A stretch of DNA of 64,000 nt from the NCBI GenBank assembly GCA_012842085.1, contig DUTM01000006.1, positions 124,001 through 188,000 on the forward strand, in the 5' to 3' direction. This document shows positions 28,523 to 37,575 of this stretch, piece after piece. The notes beneath the pieces were generated by a model that saw only the letters and a list, made by a program, of their open reading frames with translations, was not told the DNA's origin and did not search any database. This DNA comes from Mycobacteriales bacterium. GTDB taxonomy: Bacteria; Actinomycetota; Actinomycetes; Mycobacteriales; Mycobacteriaceae. Each line of letters starts with the position of its first letter. Within the stretch, counting starts at the first letter, position 1. The translations under genes were made by a program, and so were the position numbers.

Positions 28523-29914
28523 TTAGAATCCTTGGAACTCAGTCGGAATGGCGGGCTCACCACGGGAGAGGGAGAGCCCCTCCCAGGGCAGTTGACGGAG
28601 ATTGTTGTACAGCAGCTCACGGGCATCGTCGAGGGTGGGAAGATCGTCTTGAACAACCCCATCCACCACATAATCGATGGTGAGCTTCTCGCACTGCAAC
28701 GTGCCCGTATCTGGCTCGGGGGCACCCATCGGAGTAATAATTTCGCTCACCATGGTGCCGGTGTCGCGGGCAGTGCGGAAGCCTTGCTTCGCTCCGCCGC
28801 GGGTTTCCTTATGGCTGGACCGTTTCGCCACAGCCTGGCCCTCCACCTCCACCAGCTTGTACACCAGTTCCGCAGTGGGGGCACCGGATCCCGTCACCAG
28901 CGACGTCCCCACCCCATAGGCATCCACCGGTTCTGCGCGCAGTGCCGCGATAGAGAACTCATCAAGATCACCCGACACCACAATATGGGTGTTGTGGGCG
29001 CCCAGCGAGTCTAATTGTTGACGCACCTGGCGGGCGAGCACACCCAGGTCGCCGGAGTCGATGCGCACGCCACCCAACTCGGGACCAGCCACCTCGATCG
29101 CATTCGCGACACCCTGAGTGATGTCGTAGGTGTCCACCAACAAAGTGGTGTTGGTGTCCATTGCGGCCACCTGGTTGCGGAAAGCTTCCTTCTCGTCAGC
29201 CTGCTTGTCGGTGGTGTGCAGCAGGGTGAACGCGTGCGCGGCAGTACCCCCAATGGGCAGCCCCCAACGGTAGCCCGCAGCCATATCGGAGGTTGAGGTG
29301 AAACCACCAATGTAGGCGGCACGCGCGGCAGCCACCGCACTTTCCTCGTGGGTGCGCCGGGCGCCCATTTCGATGATGGTACGGCCGTCAGCGGCAGCCG
29401 ACATGCGGGCGGCGGCAGACCCAATGGCAGAGTCATGGTTCAGGATGGACAGTGCCAAGGTTTCCAACACGACACATTCGGCGAATGTCCCCTGAATGGT
29501 GAGGATGGGCGAGCCCGGGAAGTAGAGTTCACCTTCGCGGTAGCCACTGATGGAACCCGTGAACCGGTAGTTGCGCATCCACTCCAGGGTGTCTTCGCTG
29601 AGAAAGTCGCGGCAGTAGTCAATGTGGTTGTCTGTGAACCGAAAATCTTGCAGTTGATCCAGGAAACGACCAACCCCTACCACCACCCCGTAGCGGCGTT
29701 CATTGGGGAGCCGGCGGCTAAAAATCTCGAAGGTGCTGGCTCGGCTCGCAACCGGTTTGCCAGTCTTTTTCTCGGCCAGAATAGCGGCATCCACCATGGT
29801 GAGCTCATACATGTCGGTAAGGAGGGCAGGAGCTCCTTTGTAGGTGCTGCAGAGTGCCTGCTGGTGGGTGACGGAATTGTCGACCTGTGGGGTGCTTGCA
29901 TTGTGGGTATTCAC
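28523..29914 (-). CDS. pncB: nicotinate phosphoribosyltransferase
   Basis: This enzyme joins nicotinic acid to PRPP to enter the Preiss-Handler route to NAD. The 463-residue protein shows ALLTDMYELTMVDA near the N-terminus, a GARRTHEESAV loop, the phosphate-binding DSGDL motif (RIDSGDLGVL) and SGDLDEFSI. The GTG at 29914 (start VNTHNAST) is used because upstream sequence in the long open frame looks noncoding; a GAGCTC stretch precedes it. The NadE gene elsewhere in the window completes the pathway. It is divergent from murI. Confidence 0.93.
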   Translation of the reverse strand: MNTHNASTPQVDNSVTHQQALCSTYKGAPALLTDMYELTMVDAAILAEKKTGKPVASRASTFEIFSRRLPNERRYGVVVGVGRFLDQLQDFRFTDNHIDYCRDFLSEDTLEWMRNYRFTGSISGYREGELYFPGSPILTIQGTFAECVVLETLALSILNHDSAIGSAAARMSAAADGRTIIEMGARRTHEESAVAAARAAYIGGFTSTSDMAAGYRWGLPIGGTAAHAFTLLHTTDKQADEKEAFRNQVAAMDTNTTLLVDTYDITQGVANAIEVAGPELGGVRIDSGDLGVLARQVRQQLDSLGAHNTHIVVSGDLDEFSIAALRAEPVDAYGVGTSLVTGSGAPTAELVYKLVEVEGQAVAKRSSHKETRGGAKQGFRTARDTGTMVSEIITPMGAPEPDTGTLQCEKLTIDYVVDGVVQDDLPTLDDARELLYNNLRQLPWEGLSLSRGEPAIPTEFQGF

Positions 29915-30089
29915 GAGCTCAAGTTTACGCGACTTCCTTTCTCTTAGCTTTTCTTCCAGAAACCGTGGAAAGCAGGTTCGGCGGGGCTGTTCTACACTAT
30001 GAGGGTCAGCACATTTCCAGCATGCGCAGATCCTCGGTTTTGTTACTACCGGTTCCGGCGCAATGAGAGACGCAATAAGAGAGGTCTCT

Positions 30090-30959
30090 ATGGGCGAGTC
30101 CCTAAGCACCGCTGCCCCCATCGGAATTTTTGATTCCGGTGTGGGCGGGTTGACGGTTGCCCGGGCAATTATTGATCTGCTCCCACATGAGCAGATCCTT
30201 TATGTGGGGGACGGCGCTAACGGTCCCTATGGGCCAAAGCCTGCCGACCAAGTCCGGGAGTTCTCTATTGATATTGGCGACTATCTTGTTGACCAAGGCT
30301 GCAAGGCGATTGTGATTGCCTGCAATACAGCTACCGCTGCATCCTTCCAAATACTGCAGGAGCGCTATGAGGAACGCTACGATATTCCCGTTTTTGGGGT
30401 GATCCAACCAGCTGTTCGGCGTGCGATCGCGACCACGCGCAGCGGTCGGGTGGGTGTTATTGCCACCGAGGGCACGGTGCAGTCTGGTGCCTACGACGAT
30501 GCTTTCCGGCTTCTGAATGACGACATCGAGGTGGTGAGTGCCGCCTGCCCCCGCTTTGTGGATTTTGTGGAACGGGGTATTACTACCGGCCGACAGATAC
30601 TGGGTTTGGCGGAGAACTATTTGGCTCCGCTGCAGCAAGCTGGCGTTGATACTCTCGTGCTGGGGTGCACCCACTATCCGCTGCTGTCCGGTGTGATCCA
30701 GATGGTGATCGGCCCGGACGTCACGTTGGTGTCGTCTTCGGAGGAGACGGCGAAAGATGTGATGCGGGTGCTGAGTGAAAAGAATCTGCTGGCGCCGGAG
30801 TCGAAACTTCCGCACGAAGCCCTCACTGAGGATGCGGTGATGCGGGAGCCTGTGCGGCGATTTGAGACGACCGGAGATCCGGAGCGGTTCGCGGAGTTGG
30901 CACGCCGCTTTTTGGGCTCCATGGTGGGCAACGTCACTGCCACTACCTTGACTAATTAG
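30090..30959 (+). CDS. murI: glutamate racemase
   Basis: MurI converts L- to D-glutamate for peptidoglycan. The 289-residue product has the N-terminal [14 protein letters not shown], catalytic Cys78 in ACNTATA and the second catalytic Cys183 in [12 protein letters not shown] 30090 with GAGAGG in front is preferred over ATG 30063, which has no Shine-Dalgarno. It begins the conserved murI-cpdA-rph-rdgB cluster known from M. tuberculosis (Rv1338-Rv1341, from memory). Confidence 0.95.
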   Translation: MGESLSTAAPIGIFDSGVGGLTVARAIIDLLPHEQILYVGDGANGPYGPKPADQVREFSIDIGDYLVDQGCKAIVIACNTATAASFQILQERYEERYDIPVFGVIQPAVRRAIATTRSGRVGVIATEGTVQSGAYDDAFRLLNDDIEVVSAACPRFVDFVERGITTGRQILGLAENYLAPLQQAGVDTLVLGCTHYPLLSGVIQMVIGPDVTLVSSSEETAKDVMRVLSEKNLLAPESKLPHEALTEDAVMREPVRRFETTGDPERFAELARRFLGSMVGNVTATTLTN

Positions 30960-31045
30960 GTTTGCCTTCCTCCCCAGGCGATTTGGCACCTGCGTATTTG
31001 TTTGCTGGGTGAGGTTTGTGTCACATAATCGCAAGGGTTGCTAAA

Positions 31046-31065
31046 GTCTCATAGTAAATTGAGAC
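31046..31065 (+). promoter_or_regulatory. inverted repeat in the cpdA promoter region
   Basis: GTCTCA and TGAGAC flank an 8-nt AT-rich spacer containing TAGTAAAT, 25 nt before the first ATG of the phosphodiesterase-like gene. The placement suggests an operator over a -10 region; a short hairpin is an alternative. Confidence 0.35.
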
Positions 31066-31090
31066 GACGTTTCTGCCACTTTCTGGCACC

Positions 31091-31861
31091 ATGCAGTGTA
31101 TGCGATTAAAGATCTTGGGATGTTCCGGAAGCGTTATTTCTACCGAGTCACCCGCCTCCTGCTACCTCCTCCAGTCGGAGGGACACCGTCCGATAATTAT
31201 GGACATTGGTAACGGAGCCATGGGTGCTATTGAAGACGTTGTTAACCCTTCCGAATGCGATATTGTGCTGTCGCATATGCACCCGGACCACGCCGCCGAC
31301 ATGACCAGTCTGGTGGTGTGGCGTCGCTATTCCCACCTGGCCTCCGATGAGCCGGCAAAACTCTACGCCCCCAACTATTTCTCTACCCGCCTCGGCATGT
31401 GGTTTTCGGACCATGAAGGTGAGATCGCGGATCTGCAGGATACGTTCCACATTTGTGGCTGGAAGGTCGGGGAGAAGGTGGAGCTGAACGGTTTCCTGAT
31501 TGAGCCGTTCCCAGCCGACCACCCAGGGGAATGCTACTGTCTGCGCTTCACTGAAATTTCTACCGGTGCCACTTTCGCCTTTTCGGGAGACACCGGCCCC
31601 TGCGATGGGGTACTGCAAGCCGCCCAAGACGTGGACTGTTTCCTGTGTGAAGCAACGTGGACCACGCAGCCGGGCCTGCCCCCGCACATGCACCTTACTG
31701 GCCGGCAGGCAGGGGAAATTGCGCAGCAGGCGAAAGTCGGCCGGTTGCTGATCACCCATATTCCGCCGTGGACAGACAAAGACAAGGTGTACCAGGAAGT
31801 GACTAGCTGCTGTTCTGCCCCGGCTGAACTGGTAACTCCGCGATCTGAATACGAGTGGTAG
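31091..31861 (+). CDS. metallo-beta-lactamase-fold cyclic nucleotide phosphodiesterase (Rv1339-like)
   Basis: A 256-residue MBL-fold hydrolase. The metal-binding motif [11 protein letters not shown] has His62, His64, Asp66 and His67; later ligands lie in [14 protein letters not shown] and LLITHIPPW. Gene order and sequence features ([30 protein letters not shown]) match M. tuberculosis Rv1339, reported as an atypical class II cAMP phosphodiesterase. Neither ATG 31091 nor ATG 31100 has a clear Shine-Dalgarno; homology favours 31100 slightly. Its location between murI and rph is conserved. Confidence 0.85.
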   Translation: MQCMRLKILGCSGSVISTESPASCYLLQSEGHRPIIMDIGNGAMGAIEDVVNPSECDIVLSHMHPDHAADMTSLVVWRRYSHLASDEPAKLYAPNYFSTRLGMWFSDHEGEIADLQDTFHICGWKVGEKVELNGFLIEPFPADHPGECYCLRFTEISTGATFAFSGDTGPCDGVLQAAQDVDCFLCEATWTTQPGLPPHMHLTGRQAGEIAQQAKVGRLLITHIPPWTDKDKVYQEVTSCCSAPAELVTPRSEYEW

Positions 31862-31898
31862 TAGGCTCGTAGGCGTACCCGAGACGAAGGATATGTTT

Positions 31899-32696
31899 AT
31901 GACGCCCAGTTCCGCCTCTTCCGCAGCCTCCAGCAATCGTGCAGATGGACGCACCAACGACGAGTTGCGCCCCGTCACTATTAAGCGAGGTTTCACCCGC
32001 AACCCAGCTGGTTCTGTCCTCATTAGTATGGGTGACACTCGTGTCATGTGTACCGCCTCGGTGACTCCGGGGGTGCCACGTTGGCGGACTGGCTCTGGAC
32101 TGGGGTGGCTGACAGCCGAATACTCCATGCTCCCGGCCGCAACCTCGCAGCGTAACCAGCGCGAATCGGTGCGCGGAAAAGTGGGTGGACGGACCCACGA
32201 AATTTCTCGTCTCATTGGCCGCGCACTGCGTGCCTGCATTGACTTGTCTGCTCTGGGGGAGAACACCATCGCCCTGGACTGCGATGTGCTGCAAGCTGAC
32301 GGCGGTACCCGCACCGCCTCCATCACCGGTGCCTATGTGGCCCTTGTGGACGCTATTACCTACCTTGAGTCGCGCGGGTTGCTTGCGAAAGCGCAGCCGC
32401 TTACCGGCAATATTGCGGCCATTTCGGTGGGAATTGTGGACGGCGAGGTCCGCCTTGATCTTCCCTATGAGGAGGATTCCCGTGCAGAAGTCGATATGAA
32501 TGTTATTTGCACCGGTGACGGCCGGCTGGTGGAGGTGCAGGGCACGGCGGAAGGCGAACCGTTCGACCGCACCCACATGATGGACATGCTGGACACCGCG
32601 CTAGCCGGGTGCGCCCAACTAGTGGAGGCCCAGAACGAGGTGTTGGCGGAACCCTATCCGTACCCAGACAAATTGGGCGACGGTAATCTCGCCTAA
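31899..32696 (+). CDS. rph: ribonuclease PH
   Basis: RNase PH is a phosphate-dependent 3' exonuclease that trims tRNA precursors. The 265-residue protein includes [39 protein letters not shown] and the active-site region [20 protein letters not shown] 31899 is chosen because GAAGGA lies 7 nt upstream; ATG 31893 would be too close. rdgB follows after 9 nt, so the two are co-expressed. Several tRNA genes here lack an encoded CCA and would need such processing. Confidence 0.95.
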   Translation: MTPSSASSAASSNRADGRTNDELRPVTIKRGFTRNPAGSVLISMGDTRVMCTASVTPGVPRWRTGSGLGWLTAEYSMLPAATSQRNQRESVRGKVGGRTHEISRLIGRALRACIDLSALGENTIALDCDVLQADGGTRTASITGAYVALVDAITYLESRGLLAKAQPLTGNIAAISVGIVDGEVRLDLPYEEDSRAEVDMNVICTGDGRLVEVQGTAEGEPFDRTHMMDMLDTALAGCAQLVEAQNEVLAEPYPYPDKLGDGNLA

Positions 32697-32705
32697 GGAG
32701 ACGCT

Positions 32706-33359
32706 ATGAAGCTTTTGCTCGCGAGCCGGAACGCCAAGAAACTTGATGAGCTGCAGCGCATTATGGTTGCGGCAGAGTTGCACCACATTGAGGTGGTGGG
32801 GCTGGATGCTGTTGAGGAGTATCCCGAAACACCCGAAACTGGTGCCACCTTCGCGGAGAATGCCCTTATTAAAGCCCGTGACGGTGCTGCCCATTCTGGA
32901 TGGGTAACTATTGCTGACGATTCGGGGCTGACGGTAGATGCGCTGAACGGAATGCCCGGGGTGCTCTCTGCGCGTTGGAGCGGCCAGCACGGCGACGATG
33001 AAGCCAATCTGCAATTAGTGTTGGCGCAACTTGCGGAGGTACCGGAGGAGCGGCGGGGAGCCGCCTTCGTCTCCGCTGTGGCCATCGTGATACCCGCCGA
33101 GCTCGCAGCACCGGAAACGCTGCGATCCCACGACCTGGATCCCGAGATTGTGGTGGAGGGGGAGTGGCGCGGCCACATCATTCACGAAAAATTGGGAGAA
33201 AATGGTTTCGGCTACGACCCAATCTTCCGGCCGCAGGATGCTGATGGACGCACCTCTGCGCAGCTAACTTCGGTGGAGAAGGATGCTCGTTCGCATCGTG
33301 GGCAGGCATTGCGAGCAGCTGTGCCGGTGTTAAAGGATATTGCTGAACTTGTTGGGTAA
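32706..33359 (+). CDS. rdgB: dITP/XTP pyrophosphatase (RdgB/HAM1)
   Basis: This 217-residue house-cleaning enzyme hydrolyses dITP, ITP and XTP to monophosphates, keeping deaminated purines out of DNA. Key motifs are LLASRNAKKLDEL at the N-terminus, ETGATFAENALIKA, ADDSGLTVDALNGMPG, and GFGYDPIFRP with SHRGQALRA at the C-terminus. AAGGAG precedes the ATG. It ends the murI cluster and is followed by tRNA-Leu. Confidence 0.95.
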   Translation: MKLLLASRNAKKLDELQRIMVAAELHHIEVVGLDAVEEYPETPETGATFAENALIKARDGAAHSGWVTIADDSGLTVDALNGMPGVLSARWSGQHGDDEANLQLVLAQLAEVPEERRGAAFVSAVAIVIPAELAAPETLRSHDLDPEIVVEGEWRGHIIHEKLGENGFGYDPIFRPQDADGRTSAQLTSVEKDARSHRGQALRAAVPVLKDIAELVG

Positions 33360-33421
33360 GCCTATTAGCTGGAGCATTTGGCAAACCTATAGGTGAAACC
33401 TGTAGAGTAAGGAAGGTCCCA

Positions 33422-33502
33422 GCGCGAGTGGCGGAATTGGCAGACGCGCTAGATTTAGGTTCTAGTGTCTTTGACGTGCGGGTTCAAGTCCCGCCTCGCG
33501 CA
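33422..33502 (+). tRNA. tRNA-Leu (anticodon TAG)
   Basis: GCGCGAG pairs with CTCGCGC, discriminator A. The anticodon stem CTAGA/TCTAG encloses TTTAGGT, anticodon TAG. A long variable arm (TGTCTTTGACG) confirms a class II tRNA. CCA is not encoded. Confidence 0.95.
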
Positions 33503-33508
33503 CTCTCA

Positions 33509-33535
33509 ATACCCCCTCACGCAGGGGGTATTTTT
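33509..33535 (+). terminator. terminator after tRNA-Leu
   Basis: AATACCCCCT and AGGGGGTATT pair around CACGC and are followed by a T-run. Confidence 0.88.
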
Positions 33536-33620
33536 ATTACAGTATAGGTATCAGCATTGCTGAAACGAGGATCGCGTTTTAGCATGCAACTGTTTATCAT
33601 CCGCGAGTTAAGAGATACCA

Positions 33621-33824
33621 GTGAAAAAATTTGTGGCAGGGCTGGCGACCGTTGGGATTATTTGTACCGGTATGGTGACGCTTTCTGCACCCACCGCGTC
33701 CGCTGAAGTGTATTACGCGAATTGTACGGAAGCACGTGAAGCGGGTGCAGCACCAATAATGAGGGGAGAACCAGGCTATCGTCCTGCCCTGGATCGAGAT
33801 AACGATGGCATTGCGTGTGAATAA
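33621..33824 (+). CDS. small secreted Excalibur calcium-binding domain protein
   Basis: A 67-residue exported protein. The signal peptide ends in TASA (about residue 28). The mature part is a single Excalibur domain: YYANCTEAREAGAAP, then RPALDRDNDGIACE with the EF-hand-like DxDxDG loop and two Cys that probably form a disulfide. Such domains bind calcium and often accompany secreted nucleases or wall proteins. The start is GTG. The gene is alone after the tRNA-Leu terminator. Confidence 0.82.
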   Translation: MKKFVAGLATVGIICTGMVTLSAPTASAEVYYANCTEAREAGAAPIMRGEPGYRPALDRDNDGIACE

Positions 33825-33944
33825 CACCCTCATTGTTCTTTTTGGCGTACATAGCTAACGTGCCCGAAACATAGACTTTGGGGGCTCCTATCCGTAGATT
33901 GGTGGACACAGAACCCAGATCTGGTTCTGTGGAGGGAGAGAGCT

Positions 33945-34556
33945 ATGTGGAAAAAGCTCAGTGCATCAATCCTCTCAGCGGCGTTAGTGGTTACCACTTT
34001 TGGAACCGTAGCGGCTCCTACCGCTGCTGCATCACCTCTCAAATTCACTAAGAAATGCGATATTGAGGTACGCGATGGGCTGCTCCGTCTGCGTCCCCAA
34101 AACACGGAAGTGGTGCCTGCTTGGCCCAGCGACTACCGCCGGGATCACTACAACGATGGTCGCTATGATTGTGACCGCGGGAAGAACCGTTATGACCGGG
34201 ATCGGAACCGTAACCGCCCCTCACAGCGCACCAAATATCGCAGCGGTTACGCCATCGACAACGACAACTATCGTGTTATTGATCTGCAAATTCGCGTGAA
34301 AAAAGGCCCCATTTACGTCGACCCACGCGACTTTGATCTGATCGTCATGGATCGCTTCGTTCTGAGGCCTATTTACACTGGTCGGCAAAACGAACTACAA
34401 GCAGGTCCCTACTCCAACGGAGTAACGAAACGCAGCCTTTACTTCCCGGATCTTGTTCTCACCCAGAAGGAAGAGCGTAAGGATGAGGCTCTCGTGCTGC
34501 GCTATCGCGGCTACGGAAGCACCTGCTATTGGACGGTTCCCGCCAGACGGCGCTAG
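33945..34556 (+). CDS. secreted protein of unknown function with Asp/Arg/Asn-rich linker
   Basis: A 203-residue protein. The signal peptide covers residues 1-29 (ends TAAA). A charged low-complexity segment at about 66-92 (DYRRDHYNDGRYD, CDRGKNRYDRDRNRNRP) links to a C-terminal beta-rich half (YRVIDLQIRV ... FDLIVMDRFVLRP ... RYRGYGSTCYW) that looks like an immunoglobulin-type or DUF4352-like fold; this resemblance is only by eye. Three Cys are present in the mature protein. GGAGGGAGAG lies before the ATG. Its stop shares CTAG with the convergent bcp gene. Confidence 0.75.
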   Translation: MWKKLSASILSAALVVTTFGTVAAPTAAASPLKFTKKCDIEVRDGLLRLRPQNTEVVPAWPSDYRRDHYNDGRYDCDRGKNRYDRDRNRNRPSQRTKYRSGYAIDNDNYRVIDLQIRVKKGPIYVDPRDFDLIVMDRFVLRPIYTGRQNELQAGPYSNGVTKRSLYFPDLVLTQKEERKDEALVLRYRGYGSTCYWTVPARRR

Positions 34557-35047
34557 TCGTCGAGCTCCAGCTCTTTAAGAATACGAGCCACGTGTCCAGT
34601 GGCGCGCACATTGTATTTCGCAAGGGCGATCTTGCCATCTTCATCCACTAGGAAGGTGGAGCGGATGACGCCCTGGACGATCTTGCCGTAATTCTTTTTC
34701 TCACCAAACGCGCCCCACTCCGTCATGACCTCTTTATCGGGATCGGAGAGAAGTGGGAAGTCCAGATCATACTTGTCCCGGAAACCAGCTAGTTTTTCTG
34801 GTTTGTCGGGTGAAATGGCAACAACACTAATGCCGGAATCTTTCAGAAGTGCAAGATTATCCTGGAAGTCGCAGGCTTCCTTGGTGCAACCCGGGGTGTT
34901 TGCGCGCGGATAAAAATAGACAATTACTTTTTTACCTGCATAGTCGCTGAGTGAGACGGTTTTTTCGGTATCGTCGAGGAGTTCGAAGGCGGGGGCTTTG
35001 TCGCCCACTTCGAGGCGATTCTTCTTTTTTGCAGTATCGGTACTCAT
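34553..35047 (-). CDS. bcp: thioredoxin-dependent peroxiredoxin, Bcp/PrxQ type
   Basis: A 164-residue thiol peroxidase that reduces hydrogen peroxide and organic peroxides. The peroxidatic Cys54 and resolving Cys59 are in RANTPGCTKEAC, the atypical 2-Cys PrxQ spacing. VIVYFYPR and AISPDKPEKLAGFRDKYDLDFPLLSD are family blocks. It runs against the secreted-protein gene, and the two stops overlap by 4 nt in a palindromic CTAG. Confidence 0.94.
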   Translation of the reverse strand: MSTDTAKKKNRLEVGDKAPAFELLDDTEKTVSLSDYAGKKVIVYFYPRANTPGCTKEACDFQDNLALLKDSGISVVAISPDKPEKLAGFRDKYDLDFPLLSDPDKEVMTEWGAFGEKKNYGKIVQGVIRSTFLVDEDGKIALAKYNVRATGHVARILKELELDD

Positions 35048-35159
35048 AAAAACAGACTAACCACTTTCCGCGGATTCGTCATGAGAACAGTGGTATGCAG
35101 TACTGTATAGGCATAAGAACTTTCCCGCTTTTAAACATTCAACAATGCTGGAGGAAATA

Positions 35160-35381
35160 ATGGCTCAGGATCTCGATGCCATCGAGCTCGATATTGAGAT
35201 TGCACGCGACAATCTCGCCGCTACTTTTGATGAGATCGCGGATCGGATGAATCCCGACAATTTGAAGAACCGCGCAAAGGAAGTTGTGCAGGAAGCTCTC
35301 CAGAACCAGAGTGTTCAAATTGGGTTGGCAGTCGCCGGCGCACTCGTCGCTACCCTCATTGCGGTGAAAATCTTTAAGTAA
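35160..35381 (+). CDS. small membrane protein, DUF3618 family
   Basis: A 73-residue protein with an amphipathic N-terminal helix (IELDIEIARDNLAATFDEIADRMNP) and one membrane span near the C-terminus (IGLAVAGALVATLIAVKIF). This is the DUF3618 pattern common in actinobacteria; function unknown. ATG 35160 follows GGAGG with good spacing, so it is preferred over ATG 35145. A strong terminator follows. Confidence 0.85.
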   Translation: MAQDLDAIELDIEIARDNLAATFDEIADRMNPDNLKNRAKEVVQEALQNQSVQIGLAVAGALVATLIAVKIFK

Positions 35382-35408
35382 GGATTACTGTTAAAGTTTA
35401 AAAACTAA

Positions 35409-35442
35409 AGGTACCCACCCCGAGCGGGTGGGTACCTTTTTT
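35409..35442 (+). terminator. rho-independent terminator after the DUF3618 gene
   Basis: AGGTACCCACCC and GGGTGGGTACCT pair around CGAGC and end in six T. Confidence 0.93.
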
Positions 35443-35493
35443 ATGCGGCTTTTGTGCAGTGATATCTGCAGCGGTGTCAGGGGAGTGGGGGAG

Positions 35494-35883
35494 CTATTCT
35501 CCCGGGAGAAAGTACTGCGTTTTCCGAATGTAGTTACCTAGTGCCAGCACCGCGACCACGGCACCAATAATCCACGCGGTCCACACAGCTGGTCCCCACA
35601 CGGCGTAGTTTCCCAGCCAGGGGGACAGCATCAGGATGACACCCATTGCGGCTAAGCCGTACTCTGCATACTTGGAGGAGGCCGTGACGAGTGCCGCCAG
35701 GGCGAGCAGCGCCATAATGACGCCGATAGCAATCCACCACGCTTGTGCCGCCCCAGGCGTCCAGGTGGAGGCCACCGCGAGATAAATACCCAACAGCAAA
35801 TTCACCCAGTCCTGCCACTGTCTGAAAGGGCGAAACTGTGGTTGAAGACTGTCTGGATCCATTGCTGGCTTAGCCGTCGGCAT
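35494..35883 (-). CDS. SPW-repeat membrane protein
   Basis: A 129-residue protein with four predicted membrane helices (about 25-42, 46-66, 71-89 and 94-115). It contains two SPW-type units: QWQDWVNLLLGIYLAVASTW and later LMLSPWLGNYAVWGPAVWTAW. Function of the family is unknown. The start overlaps the end of the L,D-transpeptidase gene by 14 nt, so it is translated from the same message. Confidence 0.83.
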   Translation of the reverse strand: MPTAKPAMDPDSLQPQFRPFRQWQDWVNLLLGIYLAVASTWTPGAAQAWWIAIGVIMALLALAALVTASSKYAEYGLAAMGVILMLSPWLGNYAVWGPAVWTAWIIGAVVAVLALGNYIRKTQYFLPGE

Positions 35884-37030
35884 TGCCTTCCTTCCATTCT
35901 GACCACGGAATATTCCAGTCGCCTAGACCGTCGTCACCAGGCAAAGTGGGGCCTTTAGTGTTTGTGACGGTGACCGGATCACCTGGTTTGAGGGTATCGT
36001 ATACCCACTTGCCGTTTTCCGTGGAGACGTTCAAACAGCCGTGCGAGGCGTTGGTATTTCCCTGTGCCCACACGGACCAGGGGGCGGCGTGAATGAAAAT
36101 GCCGCTATAGGACATGCGGGTGGCCCACTGAACATCAGTTTTGTATCCGTCGGCAGAATCCACCGGAACACCGAAGGTGGAGGAGTCCATGACGATGTGT
36201 TCGTGCTTATCGCCAATGTAGTAGATGCCGTTCGGTGTGGGGAAGCGGTCGGTACCCATGGCGATCGGGATGGTGCGAATGGTTTTACCATTCTTCTTGA
36301 TGATCAGTTCGTGGGTTTTGTCGTCCGCGAATCCTTCCACTCTCTCACCGATAGTGAAGGAGGATTTGGCGTTCGCTTCCGCAAAAATGCCGTTGCCCAT
36401 GTCTTGGCCGTAGCAGTCGACCTTGACATCAATTTTGGTGCCGGGTTCCCAGAAGTGTTCACCGCGCCACCGGACTTCCCTGTTGCTTACCCAGAAGAAT
36501 GCGCCTTCCACCTTCGGGGTGGTTTCAATGTGGATGCATTTTTGGGCGCGTTTCCGGTCCGCAATCGGTTCATCGAATTTAACGGCGACAGGCTGCGCCA
36601 CCCCCACTACGGATCCATCCGGGGGATACACCATGGGGGCGGTGTAGTTGTCGGGCATGATGGTGGCGAACGTTTGGGTGCGGATGACGGCCTTGCCATC
36701 CTTGGTGGCTTTAGCCGTCAGCTTGTAGCTGTTGTTAAAGGCGAGTGGTTCAATGTTGTACCACTCGTTGCCGTCAAGTTCGGCTTTAACCTCTTTGCCA
36801 GTTTCTTCATTCACCAGCGTGACATAATCGAGTTTTCCGCCCACGGCTTGGATATGGACTGTTTCCAGCACATCGACATCGGCTTTGCCGTCTTCAATAG
36901 AGGAGAAGATTTCGGGAAGTTTCTCCTCGTTGGATTCGAAAATCGTACAGGAGGTAATTCCCAAGCCAATAATGAGTACACCAAAAAGAGCTATGAAGGC
37001 ACGGCTCAAATTCTTTGCCGATATGTGCAT
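35870..37030 (-). CDS. L,D-transpeptidase lipoprotein (YkuD domain)
   Basis: This enzyme should make 3-3 cross-links in peptidoglycan, the type that dominates in mycobacteria. The 386-residue protein has a lipobox-like LGITSC with Cys28, two Ig-like domains (about 50-125 and 126-230) and a YkuD catalytic domain with His314 and SHGC at 329-332, catalytic Cys332. The domain order matches LdtMt2-like enzymes. The ATG at 37030 has GGAGG 6 nt upstream; the longer start at 37042 is less likely. The SPW gene follows in the same operon. Confidence 0.93.
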   Translation of the reverse strand: MHISAKNLSRAFIALFGVLIIGLGITSCTIFESNEEKLPEIFSSIEDGKADVDVLETVHIQAVGGKLDYVTLVNEETGKEVKAELDGNEWYNIEPLAFNNSYKLTAKATKDGKAVIRTQTFATIMPDNYTAPMVYPPDGSVVGVAQPVAVKFDEPIADRKRAQKCIHIETTPKVEGAFFWVSNREVRWRGEHFWEPGTKIDVKVDCYGQDMGNGIFAEANAKSSFTIGERVEGFADDKTHELIIKKNGKTIRTIPIAMGTDRFPTPNGIYYIGDKHEHIVMDSSTFGVPVDSADGYKTDVQWATRMSYSGIFIHAAPWSVWAQGNTNASHGCLNVSTENGKWVYDTLKPGDPVTVTNTKGPTLPGDDGLGDWNIPWSEWKEGNADG

Positions 37031-37346
37031 GAGAACCTCCATGCTGGACGCACTAGTTGCGCTCTACTTAAGTGATAGTAATAAGTTGTGAAGTATGAAG
37101 TTCGCTCCAGGTAACTTAGTGTGCGAGCGATACTGCTACACTACCCAAAATTTAAAAATACAGCCTATTTGGCGCGTTGATTACCAGGGTAGAAGTGCTC
37201 GCTAGACGTGAAAGGTTGGAGCGCAAAAAAGGCCCCTGTTTAGGGGCCTATGCACAAAAATTCATTATAGTGCGGAATTTTTGCGGAATTTAGGGGCTAT
37301 CTGCTCGGCTGAACGACTGTTGAAAACCGTTCTACCTGCGGTTATG
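37031..37346 (-). promoter_or_regulatory. gene-free region with tRNA-Lys terminator
   Basis: No gene is seen. On the - strand AGGCCCC TAAACA GGGGCCT followed by six T, at 37225-37250, is a clear terminator downstream of tRNA-Lys. The remaining part upstream of the transpeptidase gene should hold its promoter, but no convincing -35/-10 pair stands out. Confidence 0.7.
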
Positions 37347-37421
37347 TGGTACACCACCGGGGACTCGAACCCCGAACCCACTGATTAAGAGTCAGTTGCT
37401 CTACCATTGAGCTAGTGGTGC
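37347..37421 (-). tRNA. tRNA-Lys (anticodon CTT)
   Basis: The sequence on the - strand starts GCACCACTAGCTCAATGGTA. The anticodon stem ACTGA/TCAGT holds CTCTTAA, anticodon CTT. GCACCAC pairs with GTGGTGT, leaving a G-U closing pair. ACCA is encoded at the 3' end. Confidence 0.95.
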
Positions 37422-37516
37422 AGGTGCTTATTTGCAACAGACAAAACTTTATAACTTTTTAACGGCATAAACAAATCAGCTGGTCAAAAGTTTCTAGGGG
37501 ATTAACACCAGAAGAT

Positions 37517-37557
37517 AAAAGTACCGGACACCCCGATAGGGTATCCGGTACTTTTTG
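37517..37557. terminator. bidirectional terminator next to csbD
   Basis: AAAAGTACCGGACACCC and GGGTATCCGGTACTTTTT pair with one mismatch. T-runs appear on both strands. It lies just after the csbD stop on the - strand. Confidence 0.85.
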
Positions 37558-37575
37558 GAAGTCTGGGTTGTTTTA

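Noticed and set aside
31148-32326. Open frame of 392 codons on the - strand
   Set aside because: Antisense to the cpdA-like gene and rph; no ribosome-binding site or domain.
36041-37075. Open frame of 344 codons on the + strand
   Set aside because: Antisense to the L,D-transpeptidase lipoprotein, whose motifs are unmistakable.
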